Assembly: GCA_037974665.1 (NCBI GenBank)
Contig: CM075766.1
Location: forward strand, 51,840,569-51,904,568
Origin: Ehretia macrophylla
Lineage: Eukaryota; Streptophyta; Magnoliopsida; Boraginales; Ehretiaceae
Direction of reading: 5' to 3'
DNA: 64,000 nt
Part shown: one piece after another, positions 34,834 to 46,906 of the stretch
Position numbering within the stretch: position 1 is the stretch's first letter
How the letters are laid out: each line of letters starts with the position of its first letter
Translations under genes and position numbers: made by a program
The notes under the pieces: model-generated
What the model was told of the DNA's origin: nothing
What the model saw: the letters and a program-made list of their open reading frames with translations, nothing else
Databases searched by the model: none

Positions 34834-37800
34834 TGTCACGCCCCAACCCAACCTATAAAGGTTAGACTAGGGTGTGATCTAAACATTCAAGTCATATCAC
34901 GTACTTAATCGTTCATGAAAGTTTAACACTTAACGTTTAGCCTAAACTCCACAAATTCTCAAGAAAACTGGCAGCATAACAGCAGTAATTGGGCTCTTTA
35001 GTTTGACCTAATTCTCTAAACGCCTCAAAATTTCCAATCTCAATTTCATTTCCAACTAAGATTACTATTTATCACCAATCGAAACGCCTACTAGTTATCT
35101 CGAAGTCTCGTTTGATTAACAACCTAGCATGATAACTATGTCTCGTTTGTTTGTTAATCCTTATTACAAAAGTACCTATAGATCCTAGCTTACCAATGAG
35201 TACCTGCTCAAGATTTGATGGATTCATTTTACTTAATCCTTTACCTGGTACTTCATAAGCCTATGATAGATACTAACTAGTAGCGATAGCAAAAATGACC
35301 ATAAGAGTGTCTATGTAGTTATGATCAGTACAACCCAAAATTTGACCCTAAATTACAACGGGGGTCATTTACAATACAACAACAAGCAACATAAGAAATA
35401 GTCTTCAAGCAAAATATCATTTATGAAATGGCCATAGTCAAGTAAGGCACGTAGGGCAAGCAATCATCCCAAGGAGTCATCAATAGGCACATTGTCCTCG
35501 GGTACCTGTTCCTGGTCTTCTTCACCTGAGATGATAAAAGAGGGTGAGTCCTTATGAACTCAGCGAGGGGGAACGAGAAATACATTTTGAAACTCTTTTT
35601 CCGGTTCAACTTATGAAAACCCTTTTTGCAAGCATAACATATATCACAAGTAAGTTCATAATGTGATATAAAAATAAAAGAATACAATTACCCGTCTTTC
35701 CTCCCCGAGGTCCTCTAGGAACCAAGCGAGAGTACTCATACACATAGTGAAAATGATACAGTGAGCTTTTGCTCTTAGTTCATTTCCAGTATCAGTTGTT
35801 GCGGTCGATTTCAAATCTTCCACTTATCACTCCAAATGGGTGTACTCCGGATGTACCCCGAAATCCTACGACCTAACTCTCCGAGGAAGTCTAGCCCCCA
35901 AGCGAGAGAGGGAATTGGACAATGGTAGTCACGGTTGCACCAGTAAGCCCGATGCCACCCGGTGTGCGTGAAATTCTACCACGCCAGAATGAAAGGTTGC
36001 AACCTTGTATGCAATGCACATTTATGACATTTAATATATCACATTAGGAGGACAACAAAGTAGGTTGCCTCCGAGCAGTTATAAAATTGCACGTTGACAA
36101 GTAAAGACGCAAGGCATGCTATGTCAGGTAATTTCACTTGTAAAATGCATGGAGTTATATGGATATTAAACGGACAGCCATGTAACACATGTGAATCAAG
36201 TCATATAACTCATTTCGGGGTTCACGCAATCAAATAATAAGATTATACAACATGCAACGATATCTACGTGGGACCGAGTGCAAGAAAGGCCTACTTGTCA
36301 ACATGTAATCATCGGAATCACATTTAGGGCTATAAGGGCAACTACAGGCAACCTACTAATCATATAATTAAACACGATATCCATAAGATCAACACTTAGC
36401 GAGTTTTCCTAGTCACTAGGGTTTCAATTCATGCTTATCCGTGCGATTAAGCCCCAAGTTGTCCCGTAATTAAACTCAAGCCATGCATCGATTAATTAAA
36501 ACATCCTCAAGCATTCAAAAAAGTCCACACAACATCCAAGTGCCACAATCCCAAGCATTTAATACAACAAGAGAAGTTACAATAATTTTCAAAGCATATC
36601 ACTAGATGAAAACCTCACTGCAATGGTCTGTTTCTCACAATCATTGAGACAAGCAAACAATCTCCAATTCCAGTGAACAAAATTTCAAATTAAAGCTTAA
36701 GGAGTGAACTAAATCCAAAAACAAACCTCGCATCATTTGGAGTTCGGATTCAAGAGCTATAGCCAAAACCGTGAGACTACACAAAACTGTCCAGATTTGC
36801 ACACATTTAAATACTTGTCGTTTTTGAGGACCTTAGGGTCAGATTTAGCCTTAGTCCATTTCTGAAAAAAATGTCCAGAACTGAAAAATATAGTATCATA
36901 CCAAATTTCATACATTTTGGATATCATTTACTAAGTCAAAACTGGTTCGTTCTACAAGGACAGTGAACTGCCAAAAACCTGCTTTATTTTTCCAGATTTT
37001 CTAGATTTGGACACCTTTTGATGTTTTTCCATTTTAGGGACCTTAAATTCAAAATTGGCTTTGGCCTATTTATGTGAAAAATACTAAGAACTGGAAAAAC
37101 TAGTCACCTACCAATTTTTACACATTTTCAACATCATTTACCTGGTCAAAATCACTTCGCTCCAACAAGTCAGAAGACTGTCCTTTACGTGATTTCATCT
37201 ATCTTCACATTCTAGCCAAATATCTTGCCATGCATGTTTACAAAAGCTCATGTACACACATATATCACAAGTACAGAGGTAAAAATAGACATTTAAAGGC
37301 ATGCATGTGGTTTTTGAACGCTTTTCAAAAGAGTTTTAGCCCTCACCTTAGCAAGACAATAATGAAGATGCACAAAGCCCTTGATGATGCACAAGGTCGT
37401 CTTTTCTCCTTGCTTAGCCGAGAGACAACTTGAGATTCTCTAATTCCTAGCTTAGTAACCATGTTGTTAGTATGTGCAAGTGGCTTGAACAAAAAGAAAA
37501 TGAAATAGGAGCTATCAAACATACCTAAACCGAAATGAAGGTTCTATGAACTTGCATGTGTGTCTTTTTGCATTCTAGCTTGCTTGGTCGAGCTTCCTAG
37601 TATCTTGTATGTCTTGATGAACCTTAGGATGATAAGCTTAAGCTATGGAGACTAGAATTGCAGCCAAGGCTGAGAAAGAGAGAAGAAATGAGAGAAAGAG
37701 AGAAAGAATGAAAGCTTTGAAGAGTTTTGAGGCTTGATTGCATGTGTTGGCTATGGGCTTCACAAAATTCTGATTTTTGTGTCTTCAAGAGCATAATTTG

Positions 37801-38408
37801 AATCACCCTAGCATGGGGAATTGAGTGTGTCGAGATTTTGATGCATTGGGTAGGGTTTTGAGTCATTTTTTTATGCTTTATGTCATGAGCTTGTCATAGA
37901 ATGTCTAGGTTTAATTTTTTAAATTGCAAAGCATTGTCAAATGCTCCATGTGGTCGGCCAAGCTAGTGGAAAATTCTGAATTTTTGGTCTTGGTTGAGCT
38001 TATTTTATTGCATGTGCTTGGAATATGCAAAAAGAATGAAGAATAAAGAATAGGAATGTTTAGCTTTTTGTGAGATTTCGTCTCCTAGTGAGTTGACTTA
38101 GCATTTTAATATTAGTTAGTAGAGTTTGTAGGTTTAATTAATGATCTAGTGCTTCGTGTAAGATTCTTTCTCGATTAGCGTGTGGGCACGCTCACCTAGG
38201 TTTAGGGCACGCACTACGAGGTAAGCCACAAACTACGAGACGAATGCACGTTTCTCAAATAAATGCACACAACCCCAAATGAATGCACGTAATTCAATGC
38301 AAGACACACAAAACGAAACACGACTCTTAAACCTAGGTCAAGGCACGCAAATCTAGGTTAGGGCACACAAAATGAAGTATCACACGCAAATCGAGGCCGG
38401 GCCTCACA
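34834..38408 (-). repeat. Solo LTR D (3.6 kb) of a Tekay-like element
   Basis: On the plus strand it starts TGTCACGCCCCAACC and ends GGCCGGGCCTCACA. Read on the minus strand it therefore begins TGTGAGGCCCGG and ends GGGCGTGACA, the terminus style of the nearby elements. A block at about 35838-35880 (GTGTACTCCGGATGTACCCC) matches the inverse of the element C LTR. No interior or partner LTR is present, so it is a solo LTR. The flanks are CAGGG and CAGCA, a poor match to a 5-bp duplication. Inside is a divergent tandem repeat of about 190 bp (about 36780-37180). Confidence 0.75.
36780..37180. repeat. Two divergent ~190-bp tandem units inside LTR D
   Basis: Each unit has the order CCAGATTT...GGACCTTA...TTGGCC/TTAGTCC...AGAACTG...CAAATTTC or CAATTTTT...ATCATTTAC...GGTCAAAA-like. 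The units start near 36790 and 36990. They have diverged considerably, so the duplication is old. Boundaries are approximate. Confidence 0.6.
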
Positions 38409-39541
38409 CAGCAAATCTTTCTGTTGCCAGTTAGGTTAACCTCAAAAGTTCAATAGGGTAAGCTGCTAGCTCTAACCAAACTTTCGGGTATATATAAGTC
38501 TGACGAAAGACAACCTGCTTCTCAAAGGCGAGGTTCTGAAAGAAAGCAAGCGGTGTACTTAAATTTAAATAGGGTGGTATGGGTGAGAAAGATAAAGAGA
38601 AGATCTAGACAAAATACCTACTCGATGGAATTAGCCAATGTGTGCTCCTAAAGTTAGAAAACGTCTCGGCAAGACAGAATTCATCCCAGAAGGTAAATTA
38701 CCCTTTCTCTTGTGCCTACATTCGTTATTCCTATTCCGTGAAAACTTTTATGCCTAGCCCCAAAAGGTGCTTCACCTACGCTTTGGAATTGAGCTACCCA
38801 AGCAGACCAGCCCTTCCTAAGAATAGCCAAAAGCGAAGGAGTTTTAGTAAGTAAGAACAAGATTAATGATTTTTGAAACATACTATTGACAACATTAATC
38901 TGCCTAGCAAGAAAGAAGACTCTAGTTTCATCTCTGAATTACTTGATCAAGACGGTGTAATTGATTGAAGATGGAAGACCGGGCACTTAATATCTAGATT
39001 CAGATCGAGATTAAGCTCCAAGTCATGTAGGTTCATGAGAAGGACATTTGTTTTCTACCATAAACAGAGGGTTGCATTTACTAGGAGAAATCTTTCTCTC
39101 AATCGCTGGCAGTTGGACAAGGAAAGGCAAGAGCGAGCAGCCACACATGAACTGCGATAAATGATGTCATAATAGGCTTTCCATAACCATCTTTCCCGAT
39201 GTTGGTAATCAAATCCTTCTTTCAGTCTCATGGGCAGACACTCAATCAAGTACGCGTGCCACACCATTGACACTTGATTATAGCGAAACCTTGTGAATGG
39301 GTTTTCGTGCTATACACCACATTGAGAAAGACCAACTTCCCTCTAGTTTGATGGATCGCTTTCTCTTGCGCATTAATGAATGGATCGAGAAATTGCGTAT
39401 GAAAGGTTTACGGTCTATCTTATACTCTCTAGTATGATCAATCAAGTCATTCAGCACAGTATCTTCGTCAATGTCGGTCTCGGTTGTTGTAGTTGATATT
39501 GATTCTGATTCATTCATTGTTATGATGTTCTAGTTTCGTTC
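38409..39541. other. Spacer between solo LTR D and array E, with a frameshifted reading frame
   Basis: Non-repetitive DNA, possibly the same organellar-derived target. On the minus strand two adjoining frames, 39278-39517 and 39055-39273, can be read as one protein-like stretch interrupted by a stop and a frameshift near 39275. The first is acidic at the N-terminus (TTTTETDIDEDTVLNDLIDH), the second has WHAYLIECLPMRLKEGFDYQ. I do not recognise a family. Confidence 0.35.
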
Positions 39542-41913
39542 TGTCACTCCCCAACTCGACCCCACCTACGATCAGTCAGGACGCAACGGAATTTCGGCAG
39601 TAACGACAGTAAATAGATTACCGAGGTTCTAAACCAACCTCGTAAATAACATTAAACATTCCAAATTCCATAACCATACATACAACAACTCCTTAACAGC
39701 ATAACAACATACAACATAACCGTAGTATACAATAATCAGTCTTCGTTATCTGCCTCCGTTCCAACATAACATACAATACCTCAACTTTATTATACATTTC
39801 AAAAATAAGTTGAGACCCATCTAACAACTTAACCATAAAGCATATAAAAGTCTATTAAGCTAATATACATGACGTTTAATAACATAGAATCATGGATAAG
39901 ACTCAGCGACATATGAGTCATCCACCAAAGGCACGGGTTGCACATTCTTCTCTTCAGTATAGACGTGCCCGAAATCTTGTGAAAGTACACCTGAAAACAT
40001 GCAAGAAGACAGAGGGAGCTTACATACATAAGCCCAGTGAGGATCCGATAGATCTCGACAATATTCACTACGCTCCTTGGATTTAGTCCTTTGAGCAAGT
40101 AAACACACAACAACAATAATAACACAAATAATGCTATCATCACATAACTATATAACCAATCAATAAGGATACTCTATTTGGTGTAGCTCCAAACGCCATC
40201 ACGATCTCAACCGTTCTTCTTATAACTCCCCATTACTCACGCACCCGAGGTACCTCACTAGCCCCTCCCTCCATGACACCTCCGTCATGCGAGCTGGGGG
40301 TAGCCTATGGCAGTCATGCCGTTATCAACCCGACAGCCCGATGCTGCCCGAGAGGTGGCACACACATACCAAGACTCCATAATCATCAATCATCAATCAA
40401 TCAATCAATTGGGAGATCAGCAACAAGAGTGCCCGATTCCCGCATTCAATAATAATCAATCAATAACATCAATATAACATCAATATTAAATTAAACAACA
40501 AACAACGTAGTTAGATGACAAAGTAGGCCATCTAACCGGACATGCATAATATACATAATTAAACTCTAAATTACTCATCGACAACTCACCATTCATCACT
40601 CGAACACTACCCAACCATCTAAAGGCATCGTTCAAGAAATTAAAGAATGACAACCTAAACTTCTAAAATTCATAACTTACAATCTACTAATCCAAACATT
40701 GCCAAATCAGTTCCTATCACTCACCCATTCAACCTACTACATTAGCCCTCTCGGAAATCCACCATAACACCTCCAATTCATGCCCGATAACCCTAAAACT
40801 CTAAGATGTCATGGCTGGATTTTCCGGATTTTCACACGAACAATGTAATCGAAAATTCGGCATTACAACAGCGCTAACACGTAATTATCAAGTATTTAGA
40901 AATCGACGGCAATCGATTTCGATCAACACAACTCAATTAAATCAACTTTGAACATTTTATCAAAATTAAATACCCGGAAAATAAAAATTATGCTATATCC
41001 GACAGAAACTCGTAGTATTAGTATATAATGATCCCTAGCATGCAAGGAGCAATAATCTAACATCAGATTTCAATTCTAACGGTTCAATCTTCATTTATAC
41101 GCAAAAACACAAAAATGACATTTTGAGATCTAGAATTTTTCTCTCACCTTAGATGCGATATAAGCCTAGGAATGCGTGCTATGCGTGCCCAACAAGCAGA
41201 ATCCAAGTCGGTGCGAAGTTCTACGGACAAAAACTAGGTTTTTTTTTGAAAAATTGGATTGAAAGCTTGAGTTTTTCTCTTCTCTTTTCTCCCTCTTTTC
41301 TCTCGGCAATGTGTGTGTGTGTGATGGTGTTTTTGTGTTGTGTGAGTGTGTGTTGAGGACATTAGCTTATAAGGTCAAATAATTAATTAAAGTCAAAGTT
41401 AACTTAAATTAGTATTTTTGTGTTTTAATGACTTTAATTGCATTTTATTGCTCACCAAGTTAAAAATAATTATGCCACCCCCAAGATATCTCAAGTGGAT
41501 TATTTTTAGGTGACAAGAAGTTTTACAATCCAATAATTTCACCCGAGTCGGCTTAAAACTCGATTTTCGCAAAAGTCGGTGTAAAAACCCTAATAAATTC
41601 TTAAGCCGATTTTAAAACCGTTTTCATCAAACACAGGTCTATTAAAGTCCGTGGACTAGGTCTAGAAGGGTTAAAAAGACCAGTTTCAAAATTATAGCGG
41701 ACGTGTTTCGAAAACACTATTCACTAAAAATCGACGATAAAATTTCTGACTCCGTTTTTGATGAAAATTTCATGAATGCACATTTAGCACGTATTAGAAG
41801 TATTGACATCAAAATTATAACTTTCTAGGTCCTATAGCACATAAACAGATCATATGCATGAAAAACGAGGTATAGCACGTAAAACGAGATAAGCAAGAAA
41901 GTGGGGTTTCACA
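39542..41913 (-). repeat. Array E LTR 1 (outermost left)
   Basis: 2372 bp, starting TGTCACTCCCC where the other three have TGTCACGCCCC, and ending GGGTTTCACA beside the polypurine tract. Nearly identical to LTRs 2-4 except for a dense mismatch cluster at about 39902-40030. It includes a TGTG-rich stretch near 41310-41350 and ATCA/ATCAATC repeats near 40383-40410. The left flank CGTTC (39537-39541) would be the target copy if the array ends cleanly. Confidence 0.92.
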
Positions 41914-44900
41914 TTCTCCCCCCCTTATAGAAATTTTGTCCTCGAAATTCTTACTTGATGTACGGAATAGATCTGGGTATTGCTGCTGCATCTGATCTCG
42001 TCTCTCCCACGTAGCTTCCTCAATGCCGTGATGCTTCCACAACACCTTAACCATCGGAATCCTCTTCGACCTCAACTCTCGGTCCATCTGATCTAGAATA
42101 CGAATCGGACGCTCGTCATAAGTCAAATTCTCTCGAAGCTGTACTGGCTCTGGCTCAAGAATATGAGAAGGATCCGGATTGTATTTCCGCAAATTAGACA
42201 CGTGAAACACATCGTGGACATTAGAGAAGTTCTCCGGTAAAGCCAACCGATATGCCAACTTACCAACCCTGCCAGTAATCTCAAACGGCCCAACAAATCT
42301 CGGACTCAGCTTACCACCTTTACCATAACGAACAAACCCCTTTCGAGGAGACAATCTCAAGAAAACCCGATCTCCAACTGCAAACTCTAAGTCTCGACGA
42401 CGCTTATCAGCATAACTCTTGAATCTACTCTGCGCCGTAAGCATTCTCTGCCTGATCAACTGAACATTCTCGATCTTCTCAAGAAATTCTGGCATAATAG
42501 TCGGATCAATAGTCTTCATCTCTCCTACCTCGTCCCAATATAAAGGTGAACGGCACTTACTACCGTAAAGAGCTGCGAAAGGTGCCATTCCAATAGTAGC
42601 TTGATAACTATTGTTATAGGCAAACTCGGCAAGTGGTAAATGTTTCTCCCAGTTCTTCCCGAAGTCCAGAACACAAGCCCTAAGCATATCTTCCAGAATC
42701 TAAATAGTCCGCTCAGACTGACCGTCGGTCTGTGGATGATACGCGGTACTGAAGTTCAACTGAGTACCTAAGGTCTCCTGAAGTTTCTCCCACAAACGAG
42801 AAGTAAATCGAGGATCTCGATCAGAGACAATACTAGATGGAATACCGTGAAGTCTAACAATCTGATCCAGATAGAGGTCCGTCAACTTTGTAACCTCATC
42901 TCCCATCTTCATGGCAATAAAATGAGCTGTCTTCGTCAAACGATCCACGACAACCCAAACTGCATCATTACCCCTCGGTGATCTAGGCAAACCAGTGACG
43001 AAGTCCATCGTAATATGCTCCCATTTCCACTCTGGTATAGCCAACGGCTGAAGCAAACCTGCTGGTCGTTGATGCTCGGCTTTCACCCTCTGACAAGTCA
43101 AACATCTAGACACAAACTGAGCAACCTCCCTCTTCATGTTGTTCCACCAATAATGCTGTTTCAAATCCCGATACATCTTGGTTCCACCGGGATGAATAGT
43201 ATATTTAGAATTATGAGCTTCCTCCAGAATACCTCGTCTCAAGCCCGGTTCATCGGGAACACAAACCCTGTTCCGAAACCGAAGAATACCATCCTCATGC
43301 TCTTTGAAGTCAGACTGATCATCCGTGATCTGATCCTTGATCTTCTGAAGTTTAACATCAAGTTGCTGAGCTTCCCTGATTTGAGACAACAATAAAGGCT
43401 GAATACGGAGATGTGAACACATCACGCCAACCTGAGTCAACTCTGGTCTCCAATAAGTGAATTCCTCCATAACCTCCCACTTCTTGACAGCTAAACAAGA
43501 AATACTTGCCTTCCGACTAAGAGCATCTGCTACAACATTGGCCTTGCCAGGCAGATAATTGATAGAACAATTATAATCTCCAAGAAGCTCCATCCACCTC
43601 CGCTGGCGCATATTCAACTCCTTCTGTGAGAATAAGTACTTAAGACTCTTATGATCAGTGAAAATCTCGAACTTACTGCCCCACAGATAATGACGCCACT
43701 TTTTCAGTGCGAAGACAACTGCTGCCAACTCAAGATCATGAGTCGGATAATTCACCTCATAAGGCTTCAACTTTCGAGAAGCATAGGCAATAACTCGGCC
43801 ATCCTGCATAAGAACACATCCCAAGCCCTCCTTGGACGCATCACTGTAAATGACCATATTATCGGTCCCCTCTGGTAGAGCAAGTACTGGAGCGGTAGTT
43901 AACCTCTTTTTCAACTCCTGAAATCCACTCTCACACTTCTCGTCCCAATTAAAGATAGTCCGTTTCTGAGTCAACTTAGATAGTGGCCCCGCAATCTTTG
44001 AGAAGTCCTTGACAAACCTACGGTAATAACCCGCCAAGCCAAGAAAACTACGGACATCAGTAACACTCTCTGGCCGCTTCCAAGACATCACTGATTCAAT
44101 CTTAGTGGGATCTACAGAAATACCGCTCTGTGTAATAACATGGCCAAGAAAAGAAATCCGTTGCAGCCAAAATTCACATTTGCTGAACTTGGCAAACAAC
44201 TGATGCTCCTGCAACTTCTCCAATACAAGCCGTAGATGTTGCTCGTGCTCCGATTCAGATTTAGAATAGACCAAGATATCATCAATAAAAATCACCACGA
44301 ACTGGTCCAAGTACGGCTGAAAAACTCGATGCATAAGATCCATGAATGCTGCCGGTGCATTAGTCAAACCAAAGGGCATAACAACAAACTCATAATGCCC
44401 GTACCGAGTCCTGAAGGCAGACTTCGGAACATCCTCCGTACGAATCCGAAGCTGATAATACCCCTGCCTCAAATCAAACTTAGAGTAGACTTTGGCTCCC
44501 TGAAGTTGATCAAACAACTCATCAATCAGTGGCAAAGGATATTTATTCTTGATGGTCACCTGATTCAAACCACGGTAATCAATACATAATCTCAAAGTAC
44601 CATCCTTCTTCTTCACAAATAAAACAGGAGCTCCCCAAGGTGAAGAACTCTGCTGAATAAATCCTTTCTCCAACAACTCCTGTAACTGAGTCTTCAACTC
44701 TTTCAACTCAGCTGGTGCCATCCGGTACGCCGATTTAGAAATAGGTTGAGTACCGGGAACAAGATTAATCACAAACTCTATATCCCTCTCAGGCGGCAAC
44801 CCTGGCAACTCCTCGGGAAATACATTAGGATATTCCCGGATAATAGGGACTTCCTCTAGCTGTAGCTTATCAGATGGCTTGTTGATCAAATAAGCTAGAT

Positions 44901-46680
44901 AACCCGAACACCCCTTACTCACCAACTTAACGGCTCTAGTTGCTGAGATAACAAAACTCGTCTTAGCACCCCGGTTACCCGCTACCTCAACTACTGGCTG
45001 ATCTGGCAAACGAAACTGTACTACCTTGGTTCTACAGTTCAACTGGGCATCATACTTAGAAAGCCAATCCATACCCAAGATAACATCATACCCCCGGATA
45101 GGAAATAAAATAAGGTCCGAAGGAAAATTATGCCCCTTAACATGTATTATACAATCCTTACATACTAAGCCAGTAACATACTTATCAGTCAAAGAGGTAC
45201 TAATTTCAACCACATAAGGCAATCTTTCAGGTTGCAATTTAACACGTTGCACACAAGCAGGAGTAATGAAAGAATGCGTAGCACCAGAATCAATCAACAC
45301 TTTAACAAGTTGATCAAGTATAAGGAAGTTACCTTCCACAACTGCAGTCTCCTCAGGCATCTCCTCTAAGTCAACTGCATAAGCCCGAGCCTGAACCCGT
45401 TGCTGCTGTGGTACACTGCCCGTAGGCCTACCCTGGTAACCCTGAGTCGCTGCCCGACCCTCAGTCCTCGCATATTTAGGGCAATCCTTCGCCCTATGCT
45501 CGCTGCTACCACAACCCAAACATGTCCCTGCCTTTACCCTGCAGTCGGACTCTACATGCCCTGGGCGCTTGCAGTAATTACACTGCGATGATGTGGCACT
45601 AACACTGCCCCTAGAATAACCAGAAGCTGAAGAAGCAGCTGATACAGCCTGCTGCTGAGGTCTCACCACACTAGGCCTATACTGACCCTGAGATTGGGCT
45701 GGCCTATACTGAGTCTAAACCTGATAAGGCCTCTGCTGAAACTGAGGCCGATAGTAACTCTGCTGACCCTGTGGCCTATAAGAACCCTGCGGGGCTGGTG
45801 GCCTGTAGACAACCTGCTGTACTGGAGGCCTATATATAACCTGCTGGCCCTGTGGCTGATACGGCCTCTTACTAGGCTGACTGGAGACAATCTGATCCCC
45901 TTTCCTCTTCTCTAATCTATAAGCTGTCTCAAAAGCCTCAGTGAAAATATCATATCGATTCAGAGCCATCACATCCTGAATCTCGGGCCGCAACCCCAAC
46001 ATAAACCTGCGAGTCCTCCGCTCCTCGTCTGCCACATACTCCGGTGCATACCGGGACAATCGAGTAAATGTGGCCTCATATTGAGCCACTGTAGCATCTC
46101 CCTGGACCAAGGCTAGAAACTCGGCCTCTCTCCGTTCCCTGCAAATCCTCGGGACATACTTTGCTCGGAAAGCCATCAGAAAGGTACCCCAAACATAAGG
46201 AATACCCTGTGCCGCCCAGCTAGTCCTTACCGTGCGCCAACACTCCTCTGCCTCTTCATCTAACAAATACACGGCAAAAGAGACTTTCTGCTCATCAGTA
46301 TAGTCAAGTGGATCATAAATCTTCTCCAACTTGCTAATCCATACCTCCGCCTTCCTATCATCCGGTTCCCCCTGAAATCTCGGTGGGTGATATCCTAAAA
46401 ACTCCTTCAGGGTTCCACGCCCGTGGTTACCACCCTGAATCTTCAGAAGCTGAGTCTGCTTAGCCTGATTCTGGGCAGCCTGCCCTGCTAACAACTGTGC
46501 CTGACTAGCCACTAACTCTGCAATCCGCTCCATAGCTGCTCCTAATCGGTCATCACCCCCGTCACGGCCCGGTGCCACGTTACTCGGAGTCTCATCAGCC
46601 ATCTCAGGTCTACCTCTGGTTCTCGGTCGACCGGCCATTCTACTAATCAAAGAGTTAGCATAGTTATAGCACGTAGACAT
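41815..46680 (-). pseudogene. Array E unit 1 polyprotein, two nonsense codons
   Basis: Same product as unit 2: gag, two zinc knuckles, protease, RT, RNase H, integrase and chromodomain. The frame is broken by TAG at 45715-45717 in the Q/Y/P-rich linker of gag and TAG at 42700-42702 in integrase, seven residues after the catalytic QSE. Both are CAG in unit 2, so both are C-to-T changes on the coding strand. Catalytic motifs ([26 protein letters not shown]) are otherwise present. No frameshift was seen. Confidence 0.92.
41914..41928 (-). promoter_or_regulatory. Polypurine tract, unit 1
   Basis: Minus strand ATAAGGGGGGGAGAA adjoining the LTR. Just upstream is a potential 5-bp hairpin (AATTT, eight-base loop, AAATT) at 41931-41949. 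Confidence 0.8.
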
Positions 46681-46887
46681 GTTATAAACACTATTAACAC
46701 ATAAATAACAAACTCATATAAAACACATAAACAAATTGATCACATAATCACATAAGCACTTTAATCATATAATCACTTATCACTTAATCATATTAACACA
46801 TATTTCACTTTTCTTTCTTTTCATACATATTCCATGCTAAGACCATTACCCACATTCCGAGAATACCCCGGCTGACAACTAACATGA

Positions 46888-46899
46888 GCTCTGATACCA
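46888..46899 (-). promoter_or_regulatory. tRNA-Met primer-binding site, unit 1
   Basis: TGGTATCAGAGC on the minus strand, seven bases inside LTR 2. Confidence 0.9.
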
Positions 46900-46906
46900 C
46901 TTAAAC

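Noticed and set aside
39829..40143. 104- and 72-codon minus-strand ORFs recurring in every array LTR
   Set aside because: They lie inside LTRs, overlap each other in different frames, and change sequence freely in the LTR 1 mismatch cluster; no protein-level constraint is visible.
41308..41352. TG-rich stretch in the array LTRs as a possible telomere-like or regulatory repeat
   Set aside because: It is a short irregular TG microsatellite within the LTR, identical in all copies by descent.
43015..44589. Plus-strand ORFs of 126, 75 and 117 codons, repeated at 50381-51955 and 57746-59320
   Set aside because: They are antisense shadows of the conserved polyprotein and repeat only because the units repeat.
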